Below are positions 1 through 9,378 of a DNA stretch of 64,000 nucleotides, piece after piece. The stretch is from Kappaphycus alvarezii. Taxonomy: Eukaryota; Rhodophyta; Florideophyceae; Gigartinales; Solieriaceae. Positions within the stretch are counted from its first letter, which is position 1. Each line of letters starts with the position of its first letter. The stretch lies in assembly GCA_002205965.3 (NCBI GenBank), contig NADL03000450.1:1240001-1304000 (forward strand), given 5' to 3'. A program made the translations under genes and the position numbers. A model generated the notes under the pieces. That model saw only the letters and a program-made list of their open reading frames with translations, did not search any database and was not told the origin of the DNA.

Positions 1-894
1 CGAGTAAATCCAGGGTAGCATGGGCAAGAGGAACAACAGTGCCGGGAGCTATGGACAGAACGGGGAGCCATAGGAGCGGCAGGAGGATGGGAGCTCACCA
101 GCGAGATGAGTTAGGCAAAAGCTTGCAGCCAAAAGGAAGCGAGAACGGAGATCACAAAGCGAAGACCGTTTTATGAGAAAGGCAGTTTTCCAAAAGACCG
201 CGTGGAAGCGTGAGGGTGGCGGAGCAGGCGCTAGCTCGACAGTCGGGTAGTCGCGCGCGCGGGTCGCCGTCGCAGGAGAGAGAACGGCGCGATGAGTATG
301 GGGAGCTGTGGGAAAGAGAGGAAAGGGGAAGAAGAAGGAAAGAAAACGAATTGTAATACAGGTAGTCAGCAATCGTGCAACCTTTTTTTCCAAGAGTAAA
401 ACAACCAAACCTTCCCCCTCCTTGGCCCTCTTCCTCACTTTAATCAGGCTCTGCTGTGTCAGCAACGTTGCTATCAACATCACTGCCTTCCACAGAACGA
501 AAACCACATCAATCAATCCAGCTAGTCGGCACCCACAGGCACTCAACCCGATACGGACCCTGTGCAGGAAAACCAGTTGTCACCTCCGTGCTCTTAATGG
601 CCTCACCGGCGCGCGCAGTGTATGTCTCCCCGTAGGCGCTTTCGGGTTCGATTGTAGTAGGGGCGGCTTCCCACGAAGAGAAAGATTTTTTCATTATCGA
701 CAGATGTTCGGCGTGAGGGTTTTGGTAGACATCACGTGTTGACCAACGGCTTGTTTGTTGCAGAGAATGATGGAATAGAATTTAATTCCAAGAGAGGGAA
801 AATGTTCGCTTTTTCTGACCTCGAGGTTAATTCAACCGTGCGCCCAGTGTACGCCCACCAATAGCCGACTACCGTAGCCTGAAGTAGGGGGCTT
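1..894. other. no recognised gene; LINE-A 3'-end motif
   Basis: I recognise no gene here. Open frames on both strands (minus 49-546, plus 308-742) overlap each other, have low-complexity, serine/proline-rich translations and match no family I know. Bases 388-418 (CAAGAGTAAA followed by a CCAAAC..TTCCCC block) are the reverse complement of a motif seen at the 3' end of LINE-A copies elsewhere in the window, so part of this stretch is probably a minus-strand LINE-A 3' untranslated tail. Confidence 0.5.
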
Positions 895-1134
895 CCTGAA
901 GAGATGGGGCTGCCTCTTGGTTTCGACTCCCTCAGTGCCCCTTCTCCGGATATCGCATTATTCATCGAAGAGTTTGTACTACGTGTAGCCAGGAAATGTA
1001 AAATCTTGGACGCTACGATTCGCACACGCATCTACCAGCGTATCAGTTGCAGTTTGTGTTTGTCGGTGGTTATGGCCATCATATTGCGGGCCACACTGCT
1101 CGCCATGAACACGGTCCGACCGGACCGTTATTGA
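895..1134 (+). mobile_element. LINE-A fragment, C-terminal tail
   Basis: The frame starting at 904 reads LPLGFDSLSAPSPDIALFIE and then TRIYQRISCSL...MAIILRA. The same order (FVPLAFDSLG..., then LYQ(R/K)LSYAI...) ends the better preserved LINE-A copies at 5.9-6.6 and 54.5-55.3 kb, and an almost identical stretch occurs at 16.79-16.86 kb. It is the last ~80 codons of a 5'-truncated non-LTR retrotransposon with no catalytic domain left. Confidence 0.6.
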
Positions 1135-1605
1135 CTGGTTAAACCGCCAAAAAGGTCGGTCCTGTCGGGGTGCTTGAACGCGCAAAGTCAGTCTACCCAA
1201 ATATTTTGGTAGGTTGGTTCGGTCCCCCTTAATCAATTATAAAAATGGAGCGGTTTTTGAACGCACTTTTGGTTCCCCAGTCCGGTCACAGCCGGAGACT
1301 CATTTTTTGTCGCAAACCGCGGTTCAAACCGCGGTTTCGCCTCAACCATTTTTTATTATCATATTATTTCTATGATAACCGGACACCGCTACTGTTAAAT
1401 AGTTCAGACAGGTCATAGTACTGTGACCTGCAACGTTGTCAATGCCAGTTTTGATGTTAAAAATACATTGCCACAAGTGTGCGTTCAGCACACCCATAAA
1501 TAAGTAAAATTCCAGTAAATCCGTTATTTTCTGAGATGATCGGCCATCCAATATCAAATTGACCTGGTGCTTAATGTAAGTACTACCTTTGGCACATTTC
1601 AGAGA
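1135..1605. other. non-coding, CCGG/CGGTT-rich stretch
   Basis: No gene. The sequence is rich in short words such as ACCGGACCG, GGTCGGTCC and GGTTCGGTCC, and has a doubled palindrome AAACCGCGGTT..AACCGCGGTTT at 1314-1337. Similar words recur at 5.2-5.45 kb. GGTTCGG-type repeats are common in ends of non-autonomous hAT elements, so this may be transposon end sequence, but no matching terminal inverted repeats could be paired. Confidence 0.3.
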
Positions 1606-1647
1606 TGAGAATGAGATGCTCTAGCATGCTCTAGCATCTCATTCTCA
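1606..1647. repeat. perfect 15-bp-arm inverted repeat before the hAT gene
   Basis: TGAGAATGAGATGCT (1606-1620) is followed by a 12-base spacer and its exact reverse complement at 1633-1647. It lies seven bases upstream of the first ATG of the hAT transposase relic, so it may be part of the element's 5' untranslated or subterminal region. No copy was found at the other end. Confidence 0.6.
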
Positions 1648-1653
1648 ATCCCG

Positions 1654-3446
1654 ATGGACAATTCTAGCTCAACTACGGCAAAGCGTAGAGCACCTTCTGT
1701 TGATGTCCACGACTACTTCACAACCATAACAGTTGGAGGGAATGTCGAAAGTATTGTGTGCGCTGCCAAGCGACGTACAGAGTGAACAGTGGCACATCCA
1801 CTCTGAGAGCACACGCTCGCAAGCATGGATTCTTGATTGAGTCTGATTCGCAAAAAAGGTTCACATTAGACGGATCGCTACAGAGCATACTGCAGCTGCC
1901 AAAAAAGGAACTTGCAGAAAGAGCAACACAACAATTATGCAGATGGATTGTTGATTCAAGCCTCCCCTTCCTTTGTGTGGACAATAGTGAGTTCCAAAGG
2001 TTTGTCGCTCTGCTCGACGCCAACGTTTCTGTCCCATCTCGTGTCACTATTAGCCGCAGGGTGAAGAACATGCGTAGGGAAAAGCGTATCCAGTTAAAGT
2101 CGGTGCTATCACAAGTACCAGGTAAAATCAGTTTGACAACTGATGCTTGGTCTTCCAAAATTTACAAAGGGTACATAGTAATCACTGCGCACTGGATTAC
2201 ATCTGACTGGAAACTACAGTCTATCGTTTTAGACTTTCGCCGTTTTATGTCCCCTCACACTGGGGATGCAACATTTGCCATGTTATATGATGATTTATTG
2301 TCGTCGGACATGTGCGGAAAAGTTCGCGCAATAACTTCAGATAATGCTAGTGATGTTTACAGTGGAGTTACAAAGCTTTTGAGTTGATTGGTATCGGAGG
2401 GACGTTCGTCATTTTCGATAGAAGATTTTCATGTTCGTTGCGTCGCTCATGTCGTTAATCTTGGTCTAAAGGAGTGTTTAGGGCTGGTAAGGGAAGAAAT
2501 GTTGACAATTAGATCCCTTATCAGCGCTATTCGAGCTTCGGTTAAGCGGCGGGATTTGTTTAATACAGTGAAAGTGGAGCTTGGCGATAACGCCAAGCTT
2601 CCAGTTCTGGATGTCGAAACAAGGTGGTCATCCACATTTAGGATGATTAAGGATGCGTTTGCCGCCAGTCGTGTGTTTACCGCCGTTTGCAATAGAATTG
2701 AAGATTTGGCTGTGTTCATTATACCGGAGGCCGAGTGGGAGAAATCTGCGGTAATATGCGAATTTTTAGAAACCGCCGCAGCTGTAACCGAATTGCAATC
2801 AGGATCAACTTATGTTACACTGAGCATGTCTGTGAAGGCTTTCGGCTTGCTTAAGAGAAAAGCACAGAGTGCGGCAAATGGAAATGTACAGGCTCTTGTG
2901 CCTATTGAAACAAAAATGAGTCGGAAACTGGAGTCCTATGAGAGACTTGTTTGTTCTGAATTAGCCAAGTTGGCGAAAATATTTGACCCTCGATTCTCTA
3001 ATGATGTCATTTCATATTCAGATTTGTTAAGAAGGTATGTTTGTGTTTCGGAGACGAGCGAGGGAAGGGGCGAGACGATAGAGTCGTCGGCGCCGGAGTC
3101 CTGTTCAAACAATGACCGCTCAGATCGGGCATTGTTTGAACAGCTTCTAGATGAAAACAGTGTTGATTTGCGTGATGATGGTTAGATTGGCCGTTTTATT
3201 AGGTCAACGTCATGTGCCACTCGTGAAATTGATCCACTAGAGTGTTAGAAAGCAAATGAGGATCGATTCCCCTCCATTGCTACTGTTGCCAGAGATTTTT
3301 TAGCGATTCAGGCGTCCTCTGTGGCCAGCGAGAGTTCATTCTCTCATGCTAATCAAGTTTTAGATGAGTCTCGATTAAGGTTGAGTGATGAAACTGTACA
3401 GTCCTCTGTGCTTCTAAAGTCTTGGAATAGTTTCTTCAAGAAGTAA
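1654..3446 (+). pseudogene. hAT-superfamily transposase, decayed
   Basis: hAT transposases excise DNA transposons by cut-and-paste. From the ATG at 1654 the frame gives an N-terminal BED-type region (SVDVHDYFTTITVGG), then a shift near 1760-1780 into VRCQATYR..GTSTLRAHARKH, the rest of the BED zinc finger. The catalytic core shows LTTDAWSS (first Asp), AITSDNASD (second Asp), then, past an in-frame TGA at 2385-2387, the insertion-domain CVAHVVNL and the conserved Trp of LDVETRWSSTF. Further stops at ~3183 and ~3247 precede the C-terminal dimerisation motif (FPSIATVARDFLAI...SSVASESSFSHANQVL) ending FFKK-stop at 3446. Nearly every diagnostic piece is present but at least four lesions make it non-functional. 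Terminal inverted repeats and the 8-bp target duplication could not be assigned. Confidence 0.9.
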
Positions 3447-3494
3447 ACATTTGTTAATTGAAAGAATTGGCACCAAGTAGTGTCCTTAGTCTCT

Positions 3495-3590
3495 GCAGCA
3501 CAGTCACATGTGCATGTGCAAAGCATGTGCACAAGCACATGTCCATGCATGTGCAAAGCATGTGCACATGTGCTTGTGCATATGCTTTCC
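3495..3590. repeat. ACATGTGC tandem/inverted repeat cluster
   Basis: A 22-bp unit beginning GCATGTGCAAAGC occurs twice exactly (3512-3533 and 3547-3568). In addition GCATGTGCACAAGCACATGT (3523-3542) pairs with 3566-3585 with one mismatch. It lies just downstream of the hAT transposase relic, where subterminal repeats bound by the transposase are often found, but that role is inferred. Confidence 0.6.
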
Positions 3591-4110
3591 ACGTTGTGTG
3601 TACTTACCATTGTGGTAAGTATTAATGGACGTTTATACAAGAGAGTTGTAGCGGGCGTGGCCGTCTTTGCTGCCGTGCGTCTGGTGTGCGCTGCCAGTAG
3701 TGTTTCTCCCAATAGCTATCCGATTCCGCTCTGTTAAGTCCCATTATGGTAAGTCCACACAATGTGCAAGCAGGTTCAATGTGTGTCTGCAGCAATACTA
3801 TTCATATTTCATAGACAAAACATGCAGTAAGTTACTTCATGTCTTGTCTATGAAAGCATCCAAACACACCCTACTCGTAATAGTGCGTTCAGTCCTCCGG
3901 CAATGCATGCTGTAGCAGCTGCAATGTTCAAATGCAGCGTACCTTAGAGCCTGCCTTACGCCAGTCTCTTAACGAACAATTGTGGGTTATGAGGTTTTAG
4001 ATGTCTCGCTCTATCTCTTTCTATTCAGAAGAGTAAAAGTACAACAGGAGGAGGAATTTGGGTGCTCTACTATCTATTTCTAAGGCTCCATGATATGGCC
4101 GAACATAGTT
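3591..4110. other. no recognised gene
   Basis: Only short unrelated frames on both strands. No motif, RNA gene or transposon domain was recognised. Confidence 0.4.
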
Positions 4111-4410
4111 TTCAAGAGTAAAGCACCCAAAAGCTTCCCCGTGCTGAAAAATGTAATGGTTCCCTTCCAAATTTCTTAGCGGCGAATGAGGCAGGCTGAT
4201 AGGCACGTGGCAGCACACCACAGTACTGACACTTTTAAGGCTACCGTAAATCCACCATAGGGCACGCTGCATTGGACATGACGGTTGCTGCGGCGTCCCT
4301 TTGCATGAGGACAGAACACACCCTCACGAACGTTTCCATTGCCCTGACAGCTACATTCTTCATCCGTAATAACTTCCTATGCGACCGGGTGCCATCCACC
4401 GAGCGTGGAT
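4111..4410 (-). mobile_element. LINE-A fragment with 3' tail
   Basis: On the minus strand from about 4410 the sequence encodes GWHPVA, a stop, EVITDE, and after a frameshift SVLMQRDAAATVMSNAAC. This aligns with the copy at 13.6-14.0 kb (GGWHPDAYGVLTDVA...LRAVLTQRHAAAALLSNAAY). It runs on into a tail ending with the LINE-A 3' motif at 4111-4140 (reverse complement of TTCAAGAGTAAAGCACCC). Only the extreme C terminus and 3' untranslated region remain. Confidence 0.6.
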
Positions 4411-4499
4411 ATAAGGACTGGGGCGAGCCTGGATCTAGCAAAAGCAGCGATGTACTCTTGATACCTTCCATTCTACCTACGAAGAGCAAGCTAGTCCCT

Positions 4500-4695
4500 G
4501 TCCCAATCTCGACGCTCGGGAGGTGGCACCCAAACGCGTTCTCCATTATCATGGAGTTGGCACGATCAGTCACCGACCCAGCTAAAGACTAATATGCCAA
4601 GGTGAGGGCTATCCTTCTCCAGCGACACACTGCGTTGATAGTCACCTCCAACACCGCCTGTCTCTTGTGGGCTACCGTCCATTTTCTAGTAGCTA
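4500..4695 (+). mobile_element. LINE-A fragment, plus-strand arm
   Basis: Reads GRWHPNAFSIIMELARSVTD, a stop, then YAKVRAILLQRHTALIVTSN, matching the C-terminal segment of the other LINE-A copies. It is the left arm of the large inverted repeat 4500-5210, and it faces the minus-strand fragment 4111-4410 with inverted GGTGCCA(T/C)CC..GAGCG boundaries at ~4390 and ~4511-4530. Confidence 0.6.
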
Positions 4696-5034
4696 TAACG
4701 CTCGGACTTGCGTAACGTAGATCCTGCAACATCATTCGAATGTAAAGTTTATAGGGTTTCAAACTCTAAAGCCACTCGCAGTACCCACCCCATTCTTCCC
4801 CTGTCCTTACAAGTTGTACCGCTGTCTGTGGAATTGTTTAAAAAGGGATGTAAATGTACAGCCGTGGTAAGATTTTCCACTTCCGTAAAACACAAATTGT
4901 GCTAAGGGGGAAGAATGGGGTTGGTTTACTGCGAGTGGTTCAAGAGGTTGAAACCCTATAAACTTCTATTCGAGCGATGTTGCAGGATCTATATTACGAA
5001 ATTATGAGCGTTCTAGCCAATAGAAATTGGCAGA

Positions 5035-5210
5035 AAGCCCGGTTAAGAGACGGGCGGCGTTAGAGGTGACCATCAGCGCCCCGTGTCGCTGGAGGACGAT
5101 AGCCCTCATCTTGGCGAATTGGCCCATGGCACGATCGGCGACCGATCGTGCCACCTCCGTGATAACAGAGAACGCTTCTAGGTGCCACCCCCGAGCGTAA
5201 AAGCTCGGTT
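5035..5210 (-). mobile_element. LINE-A fragment, minus-strand arm
   Basis: The minus strand reads GGWHLEAFSVITEVARSVAD...FAKMRAIVLQRHGALMVTSN, clearly the same protein segment as the plus-strand arm at 4500-4695 but a separately diverged copy. It forms the right arm of the palindrome. Confidence 0.65.
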
Positions 5211-5859
5211 CGGTTTCATCATAATGAAAAGCGGTTTAGTACCGAAGTAAAAAGTTCGGTTCGGCTTGTATTTGGTTAGGTCCGGGACCGGTCCGGTTAG
5301 AATACGTCCGACAGACCAAAAAAAATGCATTTTACTTGTTGACGTAGTCCTTTGTAGATGCGATTACAGCACAGTCTGGTTCGTTAATAGTACTTCCTTT
5401 AGGGAGTTCGGTTTATAATGGTGGTTTGAAATAATTAGAGCGGTTTGTCCCTTCCAGCAATGAAATCGTGGTCAGTCTCTGTACCTGGCCTTTTACAGAG
5501 GTCTGGCTTATAAGTAACACATGTCCCTTTTTCTAGGACCATCATGGGACATGACATGCCCCGATGATCCTAGCGTAGCGCACCACCGTGCACAAAGCTA
5601 TGCACATGCTGATACCCACCTTCTCGAGTTTGTCCGACGACCCACTCAAGCTTCTCCGACGGACACAGTTGTCTCCCAGAAACGCTGACAGCGGCCAATC
5701 TTGCAAACAAGCCCGATAATACACACAGTATTTTATATCGAGCCTGGTGCAAGTCGGCAGCAAAGGTATTCTGGAAAGAAGACGAATGGAAGAGGTAACC
5801 AAGCACTACGCTGCATACGGAAGCTGATATTCGGCGAGAGATCCGCCGCCAGGCATACT
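5211..5859. other. no recognised gene; CGGTTCGG-rich stretch
   Basis: Bases 5195-5460 contain repeated GGTTCGGTTT/ACCGGTCCGG words resembling those at 1.13-1.34 kb, and 5540-5860 contains short frames leading up to the LINE-A copy at 5860. The latter may be upstream LINE-A coding sequence too decayed for me to recognise. Confidence 0.35.
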
Positions 5860-6625
5860 TAGAGACGCCTGCTGCAGCCTTTCTCACCGCACATCCGTCT
5901 GTGATCAGCCGAACCTATAATAAGATGTGGTCAGTGATGCTACGCCGCCACCTGGTAGTTCACGTGTTTGACTACACTTTGCCGCTGCAATGCGCGGAGT
6001 GCAACAGGCCCACGGACAACCGAGGTGACCATGCCGCGGATTTTTGCAAAAAAAGGCCTGGGATGGACTAACGGGCAAATGCCGTGGTGAAGGTATTTGG
6101 CCGACAACTGTTCAAAGCAGCAGGAGTCGGCGTCCAATATGAGGTGAAATACTTACTTCCCGGACTGAATGCACGGCCTGCCGACATTCTAGTGTACCCG
6201 AGATCGGAAGAGATCAACACCTTGCCACCCCTCCGGTGGCGTACGACGTCACAGTAACATCGCCATTCCAAGAAGGGTTCATGTCCATTGGAGCGCGTGA
6301 GGCGCGCGCCGTTGCCAATGCAGCGAAAAGACGGACAAATAGGGAGCTTTCCAGCAAAGTAGCAGCCATCCCCGGTGAAGCCCTCCCAGGACGATCAAAA
6401 CTGGGATGGAAGTTTGTGCCGCTAGCCTTCGACTCACTTGGATCGCCGTTTGCGACGACGTCCAAGATAATCGACGAATACGCGGCCGCTGTCGCGACCC
6501 GCAGCGCATGCTCGGCGGAGGAGTGAAGACTCGGCTTTATCAGCAGCTTAGTTATGCAATTTGGTCCACGTGTGCGGCGTCTGTATTATGTCGCGCCCCA
6601 CAACATGCAGAGTTTAGCCACCCCA
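5860..6625 (+). mobile_element. LINE-A copy: CCHC knuckle and REL-type endonuclease relic
   Basis: One of the two fullest LINE-A copies, truncated at the 5' end. In order it shows SVISRTYNKMWSVMLRRHL; a CX2CX9HX4C knuckle CAECNRPTDNRGDHAADFC (~5990-6050); VFGRQLFKAAGVGVQYEV; LLPGLNARPADILVY; then after a shift VAYDVTVTSPFQEG and WKFVPLAFDSLGSPFATTSK; and a final RLYQQLSYAI near 6530-6565. CCHC followed by RPAD-(~14)-YDVTV is the order in R2-like non-LTR elements, whose PD-(D/E)XK restriction-like endonuclease nicks target DNA. That assignment is by motif order, not by search. A stop after PGMD and at least one frameshift show it is dead. Its 3' end (AATTTGGTCCACGTGTGC) is shared with the 54.5-kb copy. 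Confidence 0.7.
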
Positions 6626-7485
6626 TTCAAACCTAATTGTTTTTAGGTTTGTTACAGTGGGATATCCAAGACTATGCATGTTGCACCTGCATATTTCTGT
6701 GGTGAATAATAATTTGAGAAACACACTAACACTTTATCAAAGCAAATAGCTAACAGCAACAGGGATAACTAAATAAGTACGCATTACAGCAATCAGGGAT
6801 AACTTGTGCAGCTTACTTGCTCCAGTAGTTGGGACTAATTTGAACTTTTGTGTTGGACGTTTGCTCGAGACAGAAATGGTGAAGGCAGGGTTAAAAATGC
6901 TTGATCACTCGAATCTCCGGATGCTGCTGTACAGCGGCTATGGGCGCGGGGCGCTTCTTCCGGGGATGCTATCCCAAAGGGGTGTAGTGTGACAGCTTCC
7001 GTTTGGTGCCAACCTTACTTGTCTTGAGTGGACGTACGCTGCCAGCAATGGCCGGCCTGGGGAGGCACACGAAGGGGAGAGGATGTTCCAGCGAAAAGGC
7101 AGGTGAGTTGCCAGGGCCGAGATAAATGACCGGGAGTAATGGAATGGTGTAATTGGATGAGGTGATCGGCGTTTCTCCCCGGACGCTGAGATCCTTGTCC
7201 GGTTCCATTCGTTCCATCATGCGTACGCTTGGGTAAACTCTTTTGATTTGGTGTGTTCGCGTCGCAAGAGTTGTAAGGAGAGTAGCGCGGTCATACGCCC
7301 GTGACCAATATGCGCGTTGATCCTCTGACCAGAACCAAATCAACACTTCCCTTGGTTGCTGAATTTTCGTGACACTTGAATCATTACATATTCATGATAA
7401 AACCAAAAACAATCATAACATAAAATCAAGAACAAAAGACGGCTTGTAAATGGGCCATGAAGGATGAATGGAGGGTGGGACGCGG
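6626..7485. other. no recognised gene
   Basis: A minus-strand open frame (6969-7346, 125 codons) has no recognisable domain. The word GAATAATAATTTGAGAAA occurs at 6704-6721 and again at 7760-7777, immediately inside the 274-bp repeat that follows. Confidence 0.4.
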
Positions 7486-7759
7486 GAGAACAAGCGACGA
7501 CTTGGGGAGCAGAGACAGCAGCGGTGGCGACCAAAGTCGAAGGTTATATAGCCCTGTTCAACGGGTTGCCTTCACACTTGCGCAAGTACTTGAACACGAG
7601 AACCTTACCAGACAGACACGTTGGCTCAGCGTTGGTGTACTTATGATAGACTGCTAGAATAGGAAGCAGCCTTTCACGCGTGACTTGCTTGTAGTGGTGG
7701 AAGGCAGACACGATGAAGCCTCTCGATACATTCACCCATAATTTTCCAATCATAATACC
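7486..7759. repeat. 274-bp direct repeat, left copy
   Basis: Starts GAGAACAAGCGACGACTTGG and ends CAATCATAATACC. By eye it is identical to 9379-9652 along its whole length, in the same orientation. In element orientation (minus strand) this is the downstream copy. Confidence 0.95.
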
Positions 7760-7866
7760 GAATAATAATTTGAGAAAACCAAAGGACCGGAGGGATGATA
7801 CGAAGGTGAGGTCACAACATATGACCGAAGAAAAACAGAGAATCATCACGCTGCAACACACGCCCA

Positions 7867-8406
7867 TCACGGTAGGGCAATACATCGAAAATACCGATTG
7901 TCCACTTTGAACAGGAACCAGTTCCGGATATCGGGGTGTAGGCGGAAGTGGTGGTACCACTTCGCGATGTCGAAGAAAAACATGATATCTGCTTGTTTGA
8001 GTTCCAGAGCGAATCCTTCTAACGTTTCCATCTTGACCGGCACGTCCCTGAACAACGTCGATTGAAGAGAGAGGTTGACAACCAATCGTTGCTTGCCTTC
8101 AGATACTGCTATGAAAGCATTGGATATTGGGTATCCTTGGCGGCGTAACTTGAGAGCCGTGGCGGGTGAGATTTTCTCGTAGGTCTTCCGATGTAAGGCG
8201 TCCGCGATAGCCGAGTCGAAGAACTCCCGGTCTTGTGGGTCGACAGGGATTTGAGGGAGTTTGAATTGGGTAAGAGAAAGGGAAGTCTGTATGGGTGGTT
8301 CGTATACTCCGAACCGAATTGCACGTACGAGTAATTCCGAGGCGTGGAGGTATTCGGACCAATAAGAAGCGGCTCTCTGAGTTTTGCGCCATAGAACGTG
8401 CGACAT
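7867..8406 (-). pseudogene. DIRS-type reverse transcriptase, N-terminal part
   Basis: A 179-codon frame, 32 bases downstream of the Gag-like ORF. It has the DIRS-like lead-in (YWSEYLHASELLVRAIRFGV), then KQRLVVNLSLQSTLF, VKMETLEGFALELKQADIM, FFDIAKWYHHFRLHPDIR (first catalytic Asp in the FFDIAKWYHH motif) and YFRCIALP followed by a stop exactly where FG would complete the LPFG motif. A shifted frame continues briefly. Motifs with the YxDD box, RNase H and recombinase are absent. The break falls near the element's internal junction, so it looks like an internal deletion rather than random decay. Confidence 0.8.
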
Positions 8407-8438
8407 AGCAGAAAGAAAAGGTCGCAGCTGCGACCGGT

Positions 8439-9314
8439 TTACTTGCGATCAGGCTTAGAGTCCTGGGAGCTACCTCTTCCTTGAGGCCGGTTTTGACGTC
8501 GGGTACTAGAGGAGGCCTGCTGCTTATTGAACTCCTTAGCGTAGGCTCGGGAACGGAGCTCGGCGAATTTGTGCTTGGTGGAGCGGTAGAGTTCGGAGGA
8601 GTAACTGAAATCGTCTTCGCGGAGGTACTTCTGCAAGAGAATGGCCTCAGACTTGCCAGATTCCAAAGCGTCGGTGAAGAAGTCGACGCGTTCCAAAACG
8701 CGAGAGTAAGATGCTTGAAGAAAGTGATGAAGAACGGCAAATGCCTCGGTAGCGGCTGCGACGTCCTTAGCCACGAGGGCTTCGGTAACCTTGTGGGCTG
8801 CTGCAAGAGCGTTCTCGCAGTTTTCCCCAATATTCCACAGTACTTCTGCTTCCCAACCGTCACGTTGGTCAGCTGACTTGATACGACCGAATAACCCTTC
8901 CGGTTCCGAAATGAACCGATTTGCAGGGAAGGGGGCAACGGTAGACGGTTTCTGAAACTTGTTGAGCTTTCCGGTAGCGGCGTAGGCTCGACGGGTACCA
9001 AAGGTTTCGGCCACGGCTTCTGCAGAGGGCGGAGGTAGCGAGAACTGCAGGTTACTAACCTGGAACGCCTCGGTAGCGGGACAAACGACTTCGGTATCCG
9101 ATGTTGGGTTGACGGCGGCAGGGTCCGTCGGATTTTCTGCGGCACTTGCTTGGGCCATCGCAGGAGTTGCGGGGATAGCAGATCCGGACTTCGGCGGGAG
9201 AAGGTTGATGATTTCGGAGAGTTGGCCTTCGATGCCAAAAACCTTGTCTTCAAGGGTGTCAAGACGAGAGTTGGCGGATGGTGCACGAGAGGATGAGGAG
9301 GACTCATTAGACAT
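8439..9314 (-). CDS. Gag-like ORF1 of the DIRS-like element
   Basis: A 291-codon intact frame on the minus strand, starting 64 bp after the upstream repeat. The N terminus is Ser-rich (MSNESSSSSRAPS) with a short heptad-like stretch (RLDTLEDKVFGIEGQLSEII, residues ~17-38), then an Ala/Pro-rich linker, a largely helical middle (VLHHFLQASYSRVLERVDFF) and a basic C terminus (SSTRRQNRPQGRGSS...). No zinc knuckle is present, as in DIRS ORF1 proteins. It probably forms the nucleoprotein particle. The role comes from its position before the reverse transcriptase, not from sequence identity. Confidence 0.65.
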   Translation of the reverse strand: MSNESSSSSRAPSANSRLDTLEDKVFGIEGQLSEIINLLPPKSGSAIPATPAMAQASAAENPTDPAAVNPTSDTEVVCPATEAFQVSNLQFSLPPPSAEAVAETFGTRRAYAATGKLNKFQKPSTVAPFPANRFISEPEGLFGRIKSADQRDGWEAEVLWNIGENCENALAAAHKVTEALVAKDVAAATEAFAVLHHFLQASYSRVLERVDFFTDALESGKSEAILLQKYLREDDFSYSSELYRSTKHKFAELRSRAYAKEFNKQQASSSTRRQNRPQGRGSSQDSKPDRK

Positions 9315-9378
9315 GTTGATGTGTGAAGTGTGAAGGTCGGCCTAGACGGTTGATTCGTCCGGAGCTGGTTCGAATGGT

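Larger units (their letters stand above)
4500..5210. repeat. large imperfect inverted repeat of LINE-A 3' ends
   Basis: Arms of about 300 bp (roughly 4500-4805 and 4905-5210) around a ~100-bp spacer. Matching blocks include ATCCTGCAACATC, AGTTTATAGGGTTTCAA, CCACTCGCAGTA and CCCCATTCTTCCCC on the left, each present in reverse complement on the right. Both arms carry the LINE-A C-terminal coding segment at their outer ends, so two 3' ends meet tail to tail. The transcript would fold into a long hairpin. Confidence 0.75.

Noticed and set aside
49..742. Two overlapping opposite-strand frames of 165 and 144 codons at the left end
   Set aside because: Low-complexity translations, mutual overlap, no domain, and a LINE-A 3' motif inside; more likely chance frames in transposon debris.
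3495..3590. Possible CRISPR-like array
   Set aside because: Only two exact units, palindromic, no unique spacers, and the genome is eukaryotic.
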